Shown here: one piece after another, positions 34,582-46,894 of the stretch
Position numbering within the stretch: position 1 is the stretch's first letter
How the letters are laid out: every line of letters begins with the position of its first letter
DNA from: Pipra filicauda
Taxonomy: Eukaryota; Chordata; Aves; Passeriformes; Pipridae
Direction: 5' to 3'
Length of the DNA: 64,000 bases
NCBI RefSeq assembly: GCF_003945595.2
Contig: NW_024104520.1
Coordinates: forward strand, 2,761,501 to 2,825,500
Translations under genes and position numbers: made by a program
The notes under the pieces: generated by a model
Told to the model about the DNA's origin: nothing
Databases searched by the model: none
The model's input: the letters and a program-made list of their open reading frames with translations, nothing else

Positions 34582-36852
34582 GATCATTAATTTTTGTTCT
34601 TTTACACACAGACTTGGTGAACTTTCCTTTTTGTAACAACCCTTAATATACAGGAGCATTGTTATTTTTGATTTCCTCAAGTTTGCTCCATTCTGAATAA
34701 AGGAAACTCAATTAATTAAGTCTTTTCTTCTGGAGATTTTTTTTTCTGGATTGCTTCTCAATATTACTGCTCTCTTCTTCTTCATTTACTAGCTAGAGAA
34801 GGAGTCATTCTCCTCAATCACTGGGACTAGAATTAACAAGTATTTAGTTCCTGGGAATATCACCAAAACTCAGTTTGTCACTAGAGAGACTGTGAAGGCC
34901 AGGTAGAGAATTCATATTCCAGACAAAAGAGGAAGAAGTGATTTTTCAGTGATAGTCAGGGAGTCTACTTGGATAAAGCTGTTAGGGTACATGCTTAAAT
35001 CCTGATGTCTCCCAGGGAGTTTAACAATGATTATTGTGGAGAAAAAAAATAGTAGGATGAGCTCAATGTGCTGCATAGTGAAATATTAATACAAGGTCCC
35101 ATATCATGGAGCCATAAAAAAAGAAAATGAGATCTCATTATTGCATTCAGTGTGGTATTTCCTCCCTGTATGGGAAGAAGTTTTAGAATTGCATACAGTT
35201 TCTTGGAGAGGCTGTATTTGGACTCACACATATAGTTCTGCTGTTCTGGTAAATAAGCTTAGGACATAAGTGCAGTGAAGGGTCACTGAAATAATAAAAA
35301 TACCAGTCATCTTACACTTCAGTATTAGAGGGTCCCCGAAAAAAAATTCTATCAGTTATAAACCCTGGGAAGGGTAATAACAGCTTCTGAATTAATGGAT
35401 ACTGGTGATACAGTTATAAGTAACAAATAAGGATATGTTGACCATTAATATATTTATATTAAAAGGAAATTCACAGGCTTTTGAGCAGAAAGATTCTGGA
35501 GGGGAATCTTATAAAGTAAGAATAATAGAGACTAATTAAACTTCTAATATTGAGATTAATAAATATATGAAAATGGGAGATGATTTGGTGTCCCAGTATC
35601 AGAGACTATACTCAGTGATCCGCATAGTCACTCTTATTTTGTACAGTAACTGTTCCATGACTGTTCCTCACAATGTCAGGGAAGAAGCTAAAATTGTCAG
35701 GCTTATACTCCAGATAACTCATGCTCCCTTGTATGTGTAGGAAGAGCAATTGAAAGGTGTACTTCTAGCCATAGAGCAGAGGACAGGAGTGTTTTCCTGT
35801 GTAAGGGAATGCTTCTGATCACATTATATGTGGTAGTATAAGCATATCCTATATTCTCAATTTCTGAAATATTCTATAAAGTCTACTGTTCTCATACTAC
35901 TTACACATATAACAGTAGTAATATGATTTTTTTATTATTATTATTTGAGAGAGGAAAGAAGTATATTTGAGCATCTAGGGAAGTGTAGGACTGCTTACCA
36001 TGCTGAGGAGCAGACAGTCAGGTACCCCTGTTCTATGTCCAAAGTGCCATGAACCAGTTCTCTTAAGTCTAGAGGACTGCAACAGAGATACCCTGAAGAC
36101 AATATTTATATAGTAGTCAGTAGCAGTGATTTTATCAAGCAGTTTTCTTTTCTACAAGAAAGTACTAAAACTCCAAGGAACCTAATCTTATGTAGAAAGA
36201 ATTCTCTTATCTTCACTGTATCTGTTCTCAGTATTCTTGTGTTATAATAAATTTACCCAGGTTTTATCTTGTGAGGTTGACTGTCTCAGTTTTTAGAATT
36301 AACTTTAGGAATTTTAATGTTCAGTGCCGTGTTGTGTGCATCCCAATTCATTTAATTTACATGAACAAATTTAGGATTCATACGTATTTTGTTATGCATT
36401 CTAGATATGAAGGTATATGCATATGCTTATACACTATTCTCTTAGTCATATTGTTATGCATAACAGCATTAAACATTCATATGCTTTTGGGTGTACCAGG
36501 AGCTATCTCATCAAGCTAATAATTAGGCATTAGGGATAAACTCCTGTCTCCATGGCCTGAAGCTTCAAAATTATGCCAGAGATGGTTTACAGTCATCTAC
36601 TCCTTTTGAAAGTGAGAGTAGATTTGCTATAATGTACATATTAGAGAAAAAACTAGAGTACAAAGTGCTTTTCTCTCACTCACCACAGCTCTTGGCAGTT
36701 GAAGACGCTGTAAGTGGAAAAAGGTATTGGGAGTATTTATGCAAAGTCAGAGACTAGTGTAGGTAGAAAAAAACATGTTTGATTGGCACATTGCAAAATA
36801 GGGCAGATTACAATACATTCAGTTCACATGAAAAGAAAGAAGATATTATTTT

Positions 36853-36888
36853 TCTCTTGCAATTTTCTCTTGTAATTTTCTCTTGGAG
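36853..36888. repeat. 14-bp tandem repeat, about 2.5 units
   Basis: TCTCTTGCAATTTT, TCTCTTGTAATTTT, then TCTCTTGG. Confidence 0.85.
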
Positions 36889-37059
36889 CAAGACAACTAA
36901 TAACTTGGATATCTACCATAAATACAATGGTATTTAAACATGCAAATGCCAAGATAATGTAAAGATAGGGTTTCATCAGTTAAATTAAAGAATGTAGAAC
37001 TTATCCTTTCTATTTTTATTTTGGCATGCTTTTGTTTTAAGTGGCATATCTCATTATTT

Positions 37060-37728
37060 CATTTGAAGAAAAGTACAAAGATCAGTGTTTACAGAGCCAT
37101 AGTGCTGTCTACTCTCTTATATGAATCACGAGTTATCTACCGCCACCACCTGTGACTCTTAGAACGCTTCCATCAATGCTGCCTCCATACAATCCTAAAC
37201 ATCCTCTGGTCAGATTATGTAATCAATACATCTGTTCTAGAGCAAGCAGCAGTCACAAGTATTGAGGCCATGTTGCTGAGAACACAGCTGCGTTGGGCAG
37301 GGCACATCTCAAGGATGAAGGACCACTGCCTCCCTAAGATCTTGCTTAATGGTGAACTTGCCACCGGCTGCCACAAAAGAGGAGCCCCAAAGAGAAGATA
37401 CAAGGACTCCCTGAAACAACATCTCAGCCTTGGCCATATTGACCACCATACTGGTCAATACTCTGGCCTCCAATTGGGAGGTCTGGAGACACACTATCTA
37501 CAACGCTGCTGCTTCTTTTGAGAAAGCACGCAGAATCACTCTCGAGGAGAAAAAACAATGCAGAAAGACTCGTGCCTTGTAGAATATACCACCTAAGGAG
37601 TCTTTCTGCTGTGCCTTTTGCAACCTGACGTACCTGTCTCGTATTGGCCTTTTTAGCCACCAGCGCGCTTGTAACAAATGTGGGTACAGCCATTCCCAAA
37701 TCTTCGTTTGCGAAGCCTAGCCATGATG
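37060..37728 (+). mobile_element. RTE-clade LINE, 3' end fragment (copy 3)
   Basis: Plus-strand copy of the element at 10751-11356, reaching about 70 bp further 5'. It ends CGAAGCCTAGCCATGATGAT, the same terminus as copy 2. The 5' boundary near 37060 is inferred from where the coding match starts. A 7-bp ATTATTT occurs at 37053-37059 and 37737-37743, but the second copy is separated from the tail by several bases, so a duplication is only possible, not shown. It is more worn than copy 2. Confidence 0.85.
37062..37712 (+). pseudogene. RTE ORF2 C-terminus, broken (copy 3)
   Basis: The frame opens with LKKSTKISVYRAIVLSTLLY, the end of the RT region, which copy 2 lacks. A TGA interrupts it at the codon after RHHL (about 37153). 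It then continues with NILWSDYVIN, TSIEAMLLRTQLRWAGHISR and RRYKDSLKQHLSLGHIDHH. A frameshift near 37448 (gaccaccatactggtc) follows, and the other frame gives EKARRITLEEK and the C2HC finger ending SHQRACNKCG. The TAG seen after KCG in copies 1 and 2 is mutated. It is clearly dead. Confidence 0.82.
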
Positions 37729-37911
37729 ATTGTTAGATTATTTGTATCTTAATTTAATCGTTTTATTTAAAATTCATACTAATATATATAGTAATAGAGA
37801 ATGTTCTCAATTTTTGTGCGTAATTGCACAAATACATTTAAGTACAAAAAAATATACGTATGTATAGGCTTACATGCACTTCCAAACATACACATATGCT
37901 ACGAAAAGTCA

Positions 37912-38046
37912 TGGTGGTCAGATGAAGTTCCAGATGACTGGAAAAAGGGAAATATTGTACCCATCTTTAAAAAGGGTATAAAGGAGGACCTTGGGAACCA
38001 TCACCCTCTCAGCCTCACCTCTGTACCTGGAAAGATCATTGAACTG
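37912..38046 (+). mobile_element. CR1 ORF2 reverse transcriptase fragment
   Basis: Encodes [15 protein letters not shown], a short linker, and [13 protein letters not shown], the N-terminal RT blocks of CR1 (family form: NI-PIFKKG, then a proline-valine-serine-leucine-threonine-serine stretch). It is open over this short span only, with no catalytic YADD box. Neither natural end is present. It lies about 180 bp downstream of RTE copy 3 and is unrelated to it. Confidence 0.8.
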
Positions 38047-40293
38047 ACGACCCTTAATTATTAGGTGGGGTCATTCACAGTTTTGCATGTTTAACCTGTT
38101 GTAGAAGCAATACGGAGGATCTACAACCATTAAACACACTGACCAACAGTGAAACAAACTCTGTGACAGGGTGGTACCTAAACTCTATAATAGTCATCTT
38201 GATTGTCCTGAAGACAAGCAGACATGAAATTACTACAGTCTGAACTCTCAGATGAAATCTATTATATGATCTGATAATTTTAGCAATTGTTTTCAAGTGA
38301 GGAAAACCGCTGAGGAAAAACAATGTTGAGTGTCTTTTTTCTCACTATTTGCTCTTTTTATTGTGTATCTGTCTTTCTGTAAAGAGACAGAATTAATCTT
38401 GGGTAAATACAATTATATATGGCATTTGGGACTGTTGGCACATATGCTGTTAATTTTCCATCTAATAGTCCATGGAATGTACTTACAGAAGCAGTCATAA
38501 AATAGATCAATAACTAAAAAACTATGTAAGAATGTTTTGGCCCAGGGCACTGCCTTTAGTTATCTTTAGAATTTAGCCTCATCTATGCTAATATAGTATA
38601 TCAATATTAGAAGTTCTTATACTCAATATCCACATTTAAATTTCCCTGGATTGTATAATTTATAAATAATATACACACTATGTAAGACTCTCCACAATCC
38701 ATAGTTCTTTTTAAGTGGAGATGCACATCTCCAGTTTCTCCTTTTTGAACACCATGGTATTCCTGCTAGCCCATTTCTTGAGCCTTTAACATGTTTTTAA
38801 CATACAAAAATTCATAATGGTCTGTTACATGGGTGACAAATATCTGTCCTTCTCCTTACAAAAAGAGATAGCAAACCTCCCTCTCACCTCCATAATCTGT
38901 ACTCTTTCAAAAACCTTCATTGTTTCCTTGCTACAGACACTTCCTCACTCACTTTGCCACCCACTAGACTACACAACCACTCAAATCCAGCACACTGTTT
39001 TACATTGGCCTATTTTGTCTCATGAATTCACAGAGAAAGGTGGCATACTTTTCTTCACTAATTCAGATTTTATGAATGGATATGCTTACAAAAATGTGTG
39101 AAAGAGACTTTGCAGTCTATTATGTTATTCAATAACGTATTGGCATCTTGTTTTTTTTGTTTTCAAACATTCAACCTCTGTAGGAGAAGGATAATTCTGT
39201 CAAAAATAGCAAGACTCCCTATACTCCAATAGTTCTTTTTTCTAACAAGGAAGCACGCTATACACTTCAGAAGAGTAATTCTGGCAGTCTCTTCATACAC
39301 AGCCAACTTAAAAAAACTAGGCCTTTTCTGATTTTGACATTTGCTTTCAGTGCCTATCAACTATATTTTTGTCCTGCTCTGTACTGAGACTGAAGCTGTT
39401 TTATGGAGAAAACAGTTTCTGTACCACTCCTTTAAAACTCATTCTGAACTAGAAAACCATAAAATTAAACTGTGCTTATACGTGATAATTTTTCTTGAGA
39501 AGTTGCTAAAATAACTTTGATTTCTAGCAGATGAAGTTTGAACTCAGATATCTATAATTCTGGAGAGAGCAAATCCAGAATTATATTTCTTTTCTTTTCT
39601 TAATGTTTCTCCAAAACTAATGTATAAGATATTTTGAGTATAAAATATTTTGAGTGTCAAATATTCATAATATTTACTGTAAGATATGTATAACTTTACA
39701 GGAAAATCTATACAGGCATTAAGATTTTTTTTTTATCTGATGTGAAAATCACCATTAAGATAATAACCCTTTATTTAGAAATGCAGTCTTCAAAACAAGA
39801 CCACATAATGCTTTTAAACATAATAACAGCCTTTGTTTTTTTATAAAGTAATATCGCATTTCATTTTACTATGGTTAAAAAATAGCGATATCTTAAACAT
39901 TCATTCTGACTCCTATTTTCATCATCAAATAAGTGGGTGTGTTTTTCCTACACTTACATTTATTTAGTGCATACTGCCTTTCTGTTCCTTTTTTTGAGCA
40001 TCTGAATCTCAGAATTAAGATGTTTTGAAAGAAAAGGAGCAATAAACTGTGAAAGCAAAACTTCTAAAACTTTTAAATGAATTTTGGCAAACTTTGTCAT
40101 TCTCTGTGGGATATGCAATGAAATTTTGAAGCACATTATAAAATCAATATTTTACACTCACTTTAAGGCACTTCTATCTGGAAAATACTGATGTGATTTC
40201 AGGGTTAAGTGCAGATTATTTAGGTAATTTGAGATCTGGTGATAAAATGTCATGGTTCTTTCCATGGTCTTACTCCTGACTCCTTCTTAATAA
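38047..40293. other. Unique noncoding DNA
   Basis: No gene or transposon recognised. The last bases, AATAA at 40289-40293, are the left target duplicate of the next LTR. Confidence 0.6.
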
Positions 40294-40857
40294 TGTGTTG
40301 GACTGGCTAAGATGGTGTTCATTTCCCCATAGTAGCCCTCACAGTGCTGTACTTTGCATTGGTAGCTAGAAGGGTGTTGATAACATGCTGGTGTTTTGGA
40401 TACTGCTGAGCACAGCATCAGCACTGTAACATTCCCTCCTTAGTTGCGGACAAGATCCTGGGAGGGGATCCAAGTAGGCCAGCTGGCCCAAACTGACCAA
40501 AAGGATATTCTATAGCATATGACATCAGCTCAGATATAAAAGTTGAGGCAAGGAGCAGGAAGGGGGGCATTCATTGTCTCCAGTGGCTGCCTGCTGAGGA
40601 ACCGTCACGCGTGCTGAAGCCCTGCTGCTCGGAGGTGGCCGACCATCACTGCTCATGGGAAGTAGAGAATAAATCATGTTATCTTTCACCTCGCTTTTGT
40701 GCACGCAAGCTTTCACGTTGCTTTTGCTATAAAAAACCTGCCTTACCCCAACCCACAAATTGTTTTCCATCTCACTTTCTCCCTTGTCAGGCTGGGAAGT
40801 GGAGTGATAGAGTGGCTGGGTGGGTACCTGGCGTCCAGCCAAGGTCAACCCACCACA
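40294..40857 (+). mobile_element. Solo ERVL LTR, 564 bp, with perfect 5-bp target duplication
   Basis: Begins TGTGTTGGACTGGCTAAG and ends GGTCAACCCACCACA, so TG...CA. It is flanked by exact AATAA duplicates at 40289-40293 and 40858-40862. From memory its blocks match a widespread avian ERVL LTR: tagctagaagggtgttgata, gggaggggatccaag, caaactgaccaaaaggatat, gatataaaag (TATA-like, about 40531), gggaagtagagaataa, and the end tacctggcgtccagccaagg. The 5-bp duplication agrees with ERVL. It shares terminal sequence with the LTR at 1093-2080 but is a different subfamily with a different middle. No internal proviral sequence is present. Confidence 0.92.
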
Positions 40858-43800
40858 AATAACTACAGAGAAAGCTAAATATTTCAGTTTTATTTATTCT
40901 AATGTGAAGAAAACTGCAAAATTAATTTGAAGTTTTATTTAGTGATGGAAAGTAAAAACAAACAAACAAAAAAGTCTCAGTATTTACTGACCTCTAAATG
41001 TGTCAGATCTTTTGTCCACAGGCTGGAGTGGAAGAGTCTTGAAGGCAAAAGGAAAAAGGACAGAAAATAAAACATGTTAACAAGAGGACTAAGTTATAAG
41101 CAAGGTTAATGTCAGAGATTGTCAGCTCTTTCCTTGTAGGCATACACGTCTCTGTCTCATCTGCCTAGGAAGGCTGACTGAGGAGATATGAGTTCTCAGA
41201 TAGCACATGTGGAATAAAAGACAAAATGCACAAAAGATTATTATTGATGCTGCTGTAATGGATTATAACAATTAAGAATCTGTAATATACTGCTCAAACT
41301 GTCATAATTTTATGCAGAACATAATGTAGTCTTTTTCTTTTTTTTCAGTGCAGGCTATATAGAACTGTAGCAATTTTCCAGGTCAAGAAACTTTTCGTCA
41401 CTCTACCAACATCCTTTCATGGATCTGTTCATTTTAATATCCTTGCAGTTATTCAACTTCAAGCAGGATTTTCTTTCCTTCACTAAGTGATGTGGAGTGG
41501 TTCAGTCATTATTCCCCAAGGTCAGAGTTTGCAGTTTACACTGACTTCATACACTTTGCCCTGTGCTTTGAATTTTTCCTTCTTTGCATTGTCTGATGTG
41601 ACATGTACACCTTCCCTCAGTAGTTCGGTCTGCTATTAATTCTGTGCAACACACAGAAACATTTGGCTTTCGCTTCACTAATCTGTTCACTATTACTGTT
41701 GTGTGAAAGACTTTATATAGACATATAAATTTTGTTCTTTTGAAAAAATATCTTTCTGTATTTTTGGATGTTTGTATTAACAACATAATGGCCATTCAAC
41801 TTCTTACTTAATTTTCCAGTTCTAAGAAATTAAATTCCATTACTTAAATACTTGTACATACATAAATAAGTACATGAAATCTTAAAATAGAAAAAAAAAA
41901 TGCAATAATGCTAAGAATAAGAAAAGGTTTTATAACAAAAAGGTTTTGTTTTTTTTTCTTTTTGTAAAAGTTATGTATTATATAATCTTATTTTATACAG
42001 GAACTTTTGAACTCTCAGACTCATTAAAAAAAGTAAAAATTCTAAGATTAATTCTGGAATCCAAAAATACATTCTGAGTAACACTTATACAGGACTGTGA
42101 AAATGTTTTGACAAGTGGAACAATGGAAAAATCAATCAGATGCAATATCTAAACTAGGAAATACTCTGGACTCCCTCTATTTTCAGTGCAAAGAGATGCA
42201 CTCTTCCACATCCTTTTTCAAATGATGCAAGGATTGTATCATCCTTGAATCTGTGGACCTTTGAAAGTCTGTCCAAATTTAGACATCTTTCTTGGCTCCT
42301 ACTGGGATGCAGAGAATGTGCCAAATGTGCATTTGAGATACAGTGAATTTGAGAATTTATAATAGCAAATGAGTATGTGGCTGGAAGGAAGAGATGAGCA
42401 ATGGTATAGTAAAGAAAGTAATTTTTTTTTTAGCACAGACTGGTGAATCACTTGCCAGTTCTTTACATTCTGAAGCAGTAGCAGCTTTTGTGGTCTTTTT
42501 TATGAGTTAGCTGGCAGTTACATGCGTGAAGTCTCCTTTCTTTGCCACTGCCAACATGTGAACTGAAATGGCTGAAAAGATGTTAAAAACCGACCAAAAA
42601 TATGCTGCATATTAATTCTTCAGCAAATAAAGGAAACAGAATCAGAAAATGCTCAGAGAATAAAGTCTGATTCTTCTTCTACTTTGGGAGTTGTATGGCT
42701 ATAGTATTCACTCCATAATAGTTTGCAAAATTTTGGTCTTTTCCAGGCACCAAAACATTTTAAGTTTGGATTTCCATAACTGTGTTTGGTCTTAATCTGC
42801 AGACCCTTTGCTGAAGGTTCACTGAAACTGATCTGATTTAGGTGGACAGCTTACTTCCACCAAAGTCATAGGACTTTGGTTCACCCATGAAGCATTTGCT
42901 GTCTCTGCTGCAACTCCTGTGCTTGTATTTGTCCTCTGCAGCAGTAAAGTAGACTTTTGTGCGTGCAGGCTTCAGTCCAGCACTGGTGTAAGGCTATGGA
43001 GGTGGAAGATTTCTACCAGAGCACCAAAACTTGGAAATGCTCCAGATTTCACCAGCTGAAATGCAGCCTGAGGTGTATGGTTGCATGCATCTATTTTTTC
43101 TTTCTAGCTGCATGAGGAAGAAGAAATAAAATAAAAACTAAAGAAATAAAAAACAGTAGGAATTAAGATAAGTATATTGTGTAGAAGACAAGAGCATATA
43201 TCTCAGTAGAAAAATAAAACTTTTGAAATACTTTCCTACAATAATTTTTTTACTGATTATTACTCTTTGCACCTACCTTGAGATGTCAACTGTAAAACAA
43301 AAAGGAAATGAGATCTGTGCCATTGTCAGTTGAAAAGGAGAACTATACAGCACAAAATGGGACCATTGATGAGAAATTCAGAACTGTTCTGCTCCCTTAC
43401 TGCTGAAACCATCAGTTCTAGAGAACTTTGTCATATATATTTGTTTGTGTTGTTTATGAACCAGCAATCCTTACAGTTTCAGCAAAACTGCATTAGTTTA
43501 GGTTCAGCCATCCTATTTTATTTTTGATACTTTGTCACTATGAAACCACAAAGTTTTAATGAAACTCCTGTGTCATTGTTTAAGACCCAAGGAGGAAAGC
43601 CAGATTCTGTTTATTAGGGATGTGGAGGAAGTATTTCATGTTTCAGTTGGTCATATACAATACCAATAAACCTGTGGTTTCACATACCTATTCCTAGTCA
43701 AGTGGGCAGTGGTTTCCAGGGAGTTTAGCTGTCCTATATACTGAAATAATAAACTCAGTCAGAAAAGGAATATAAAATTCATAAACAATATTTGACAAAG

Positions 43801-44996
43801 AATAGTCTAGGAAATGGAGTTTCACCTATAAATTTCTTGACTGTAAGTGGTGAAACAGCAGAAATAATAAATAATACAGGATTTTATGTTTTGCATTATG
43901 TGAGTTTTATAGAGTTCAAATGGAACACAATAAGGAAACAACAAAGCTCTCCCTGGGTACTTCATAAGTTGTGGGTTGAATTTTCCTCATTGATGCCAAG
44001 TGAGCTTTTTTCCCCCCACTCAATATTCATATAAACAGCAGGGATGCATTTTATTTCATTAAAGCTATATGTGACAGCTAATTATAAATGAAAAGGATTG
44101 ATTGAGATATACCTGATGTAACATAAACTCTGTTTAAAAAGATAACCCTCTGTGGTCCAGATTGTAGGTTTTGAGAATGCAATTACATGTATGTTTTGCT
44201 GGAATATTTTTTAAAATTTAAGAGATAGGTCTTCAAAAACACATTGGATAGAGAGTGAAATTCTGCAGAGAGGCAATTAAAAAAGTATTTATGAAGAAGA
44301 TAGGACAGACTGCAGTGTTGAGGGTAGGTTCAATCAGAAAGCTTAGTGACTAGCTCATATTACAAGTGACCAACTCCTTTTATATCCCTTTCTCTCTTTC
44401 TGCCTTTGTTTCCACTTGATGGCCTTGCCCTGCACATTACCCCATGAGTTTGCATAGCTCCAGTGACCCTCTGTAACATCCTGGACCCTCAGGTTTGCAT
44501 CTTAATCATCTGCAAGCTCCTGGTTTGCCTGCAGTTTTTTGGTAGCCCATCAGTTAGTGTGAATGACCAGGTTTGTTTCTAGTTATTGTCTCCCTTATGT
44601 TTGTCTGTTAGCTCTGTGTGTCTCCATGTTTTGTTTATAATTTTCCCCTTCTTCTTGTCATACCATTTTGACAAGGTCCTTGATCACATAATCTTACAGA
44701 AATAAATGTTCTCACATTCGCTTATCAATTAGTGACTAAGTAGCTTTGGTTTTCCTTATTGCCTCTGTTATCATTGAATGATCATGTTTCTGTCTTGGTT
44801 TGTTTGTTTATGGCTTCCCTCTCTTCTTCTTATCCCCTTTTACATTTAAAAAGGTCCTTGACCAGATATAGTAGTGAAAGAAGGAGCAGTCATTTTCTCC
44901 TTCCACATGTCCTTACACTTAGTCTCAAAAATTTCTTTTGAATTGACACGATATCTTCCCCTTAGCAGAGCAGTGGTCACGTGTATAAGCAAGTGG
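40858..44996. other. Unique A+T-rich noncoding DNA
   Basis: No gene or transposon recognised. A weak, old tandem duplication of about 178 bp period lies at 44567-44880. Frames of 60-85 codons lack any domain. Confidence 0.6.
44567..44880. repeat. Diverged tandem duplication, period about 178 bp
   Basis: AAGGTCCTTGATCACATA at 44673 and AAGGTCCTTGACCAGATA at 44851 anchor two segments. Both also share a T/G-rich part and a CTTCTTCTT run in the same order. Many differences and small gaps separate the units, so this is only moderately secure. Confidence 0.5.
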
Positions 44997-45410
44997 AATC
45001 ACAGAATGGCTGAGGTTGGAAGGAAACTCTAGAGATAATCTAGTCCAACTCCCTGCTCAAAGAGGTTCAGATAGTGCAGGCTGCTCAGGGTCATGACTTT
45101 ACAACTTCCCCAGGCAACCGATCCCAGCGCCCAATCGCACCCAAGCTGTGTTTTTGTTGCCCCCCGCCCTGATACTTAAATGGAATTTCTTGCATTTCTA
45201 TTTTTGCCCATTTCTTCTCCATCTCTTTCTGGGTACTGTTCAATCTCTTTTGTCTTCTTTACACTGTGTCATTAGGTGTTTATACACATTCATACAGCCC
45301 CCACAAATCTTCTCCATATTAAACACTTTCAGCTCCCTCAGCCTCTCTCACAGTTGCTCCAGTCTCTTAAAAATCTTTGTGGTCCATAATGGAGTTTTCT
45401 ACTCTCCCTG
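44997..45410 (-). mobile_element. CR1 LINE 3' fragment, old subfamily
   Basis: Minus-strand CR1. The plus strand starts with the complement of the tail (gaatcacagaatggctgagg), followed by ttggaaggaaactctagaga and tctagtccaactccctgctc, then cttccccaggcaacc. After a worn middle come tcagctccctcagcctctct and ttgctccagtctctt. The 3' UTR type (ggctgaggttggaagg) differs from the other CR1 copies. No frame survives. Confidence 0.85.
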
Positions 45411-45839
45411 CAGTGGAATAGTGATATTCTATGTCCAAATAATGACTGGTCTAGATTATTTTACACCATCAGATCAGGGGTAGACTAAAGCAGGGGTATA
45501 GGAAATAAAAACTCCAAAAATTAGAAGTTTGGGAAATTTTCATTTTAACCCACAAGTACTGGTGCTGAAATGCCCCAGTTGAGACATACCCTGCTTGGAA
45601 AAAAAAAAAAATCAGAATACTCCACAGTTCAGTCTGAAAACTGTAGTTCTAACTCTGTATCAGTTAGATGGAAAAACAGATTATTTTTTTTTTTAGCTTC
45701 CCATATCTCTGCCATATATCTTTCTATACATTTATATATATATATTTTTTTTTTATATTACTGAAAGCTAGGTTAAGATTGCCAGAAATTCTATGTTGAA
45801 ATGCAAGAGAAAGCAGAAAAAGATAAACAGCATTTGTTT

Positions 45840-46090
45840 ATCAGTCTGTGAAGCAAGTATCAGTGCCCTGGGAGCACCCAGAGGCCTCGTTGACCTTGCC
45901 TAGATTACCTTGGAGCTTCCTCTGCCCATGGCCAAGGACCCCCTTCAGCTCAGTCCTAGCCCTGCTCCTGAATTTCCTGTCTTAACTGGGGTCCCTGGGC
46001 AAGACAATGGTGCCCCCCAGGTGAGACTGGTTAGGGGCCAAGGTAGCCATGAGGGCAGTGAACACAAACAATTGGACTCACCACAGATGC
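45840..46090. other. Unclassified GC-rich segment, possible old repeat
   Basis: About 250 bp much richer in G+C than the surrounding kilobases. It contains ctcctgaatttcctgtctta, ggggtccctgggcaag and a proline-rich 63-codon plus-strand frame (45910-46101). I do not recognise a protein. The sharp composition change and dispersed-repeat look suggest an LTR or other retroelement remnant, or a conserved regulatory element. No terminal repeats or target duplications were seen. Confidence 0.4.
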
Positions 46091-46825
46091 AAAGTGTGTA
46101 GGGCTAATAGTTGGGTTTTTTAAGACTTCAAAGAAATTGCATTGTGATGCTCAAAAAAGTGGTTATTTTTGGAGGCTTTTTATATATTCTCTGGGATTGC
46201 AGAGTCCAATGTGGGGCCCTCTGAATATTATGTAGCATATTGCCCATAAGGCCAAACATATAGACCAAGAATGGATCAGTAGAAAATCCAGGACTTTCAG
46301 TGAGGTCTGAAACACATTGTTAGCAACTAAATTTCTTGGATAAAGGAAAAAATAAAATCATGAATATAAGCCCATATGACCTTTAGGTTTATTTATGTAG
46401 TCATGTAGAAATGTACATTTTCCTTTAGTTTGACTGAGAAATTGCTTTCCACCAACCTCAACACAACAGAACACAATTATGTCTGAAAATTATGTGATTA
46501 TAAATTTAGTAATTACCTGGCATTTGAATAATGTAAAAAATTAGTAAAATTAATTATATGTGATATTCAAAAAGCCAGAGGTATCTCATTACAAAATCAA
46601 TAAAAAATAGGTATATCCTTACCCTTTTCCCCCACATATTTAATTCTTCTAGATGAGAAAATAGACTTCAAAATGAGAGTATTTCCAAGGAAATGAAATA
46701 TCTATGAAAATGTGAAAATTAAGCACTTCTTTTGTTTAACTACTTTCAAGTCTTTCCCAATACATGTTTATTTTTTCACAATTAGCATTATTCTGACTGA
46801 TTTTTTATTTTTGATGACTCATAAG

Positions 46826-46894
46826 GGTGGGTTTTTTTTGTTTGTTTGGTTGGTTGGTTTGGTTTTGCATGTGTGTTTTGTTTGTTTGTTTGTA
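46826..46894. repeat. T/G-rich tract with GGTTGGTTGG core
   Basis: GTTTGTTTGGTTGGTTGGTT then GGTTTTGCATGTGTG and GTTTGTTTG units. Same type as 17632-17730. Confidence 0.85.

Larger units (their letters stand above)
34111..37059. other. Unique A+T-rich noncoding DNA
   Basis: No gene or transposon recognised. Contains a 71-bp tandem duplication at 34440-34581 and a 14-bp triplet repeat at 36853-36888. Confidence 0.6.

Noticed and set aside
37053..37743. ATTATTT pair as a target-site duplication of RTE copy 3
   Set aside because: Only 7 A/T bases, and the right copy is separated from the tail by several non-tail bases, so it is likely chance.
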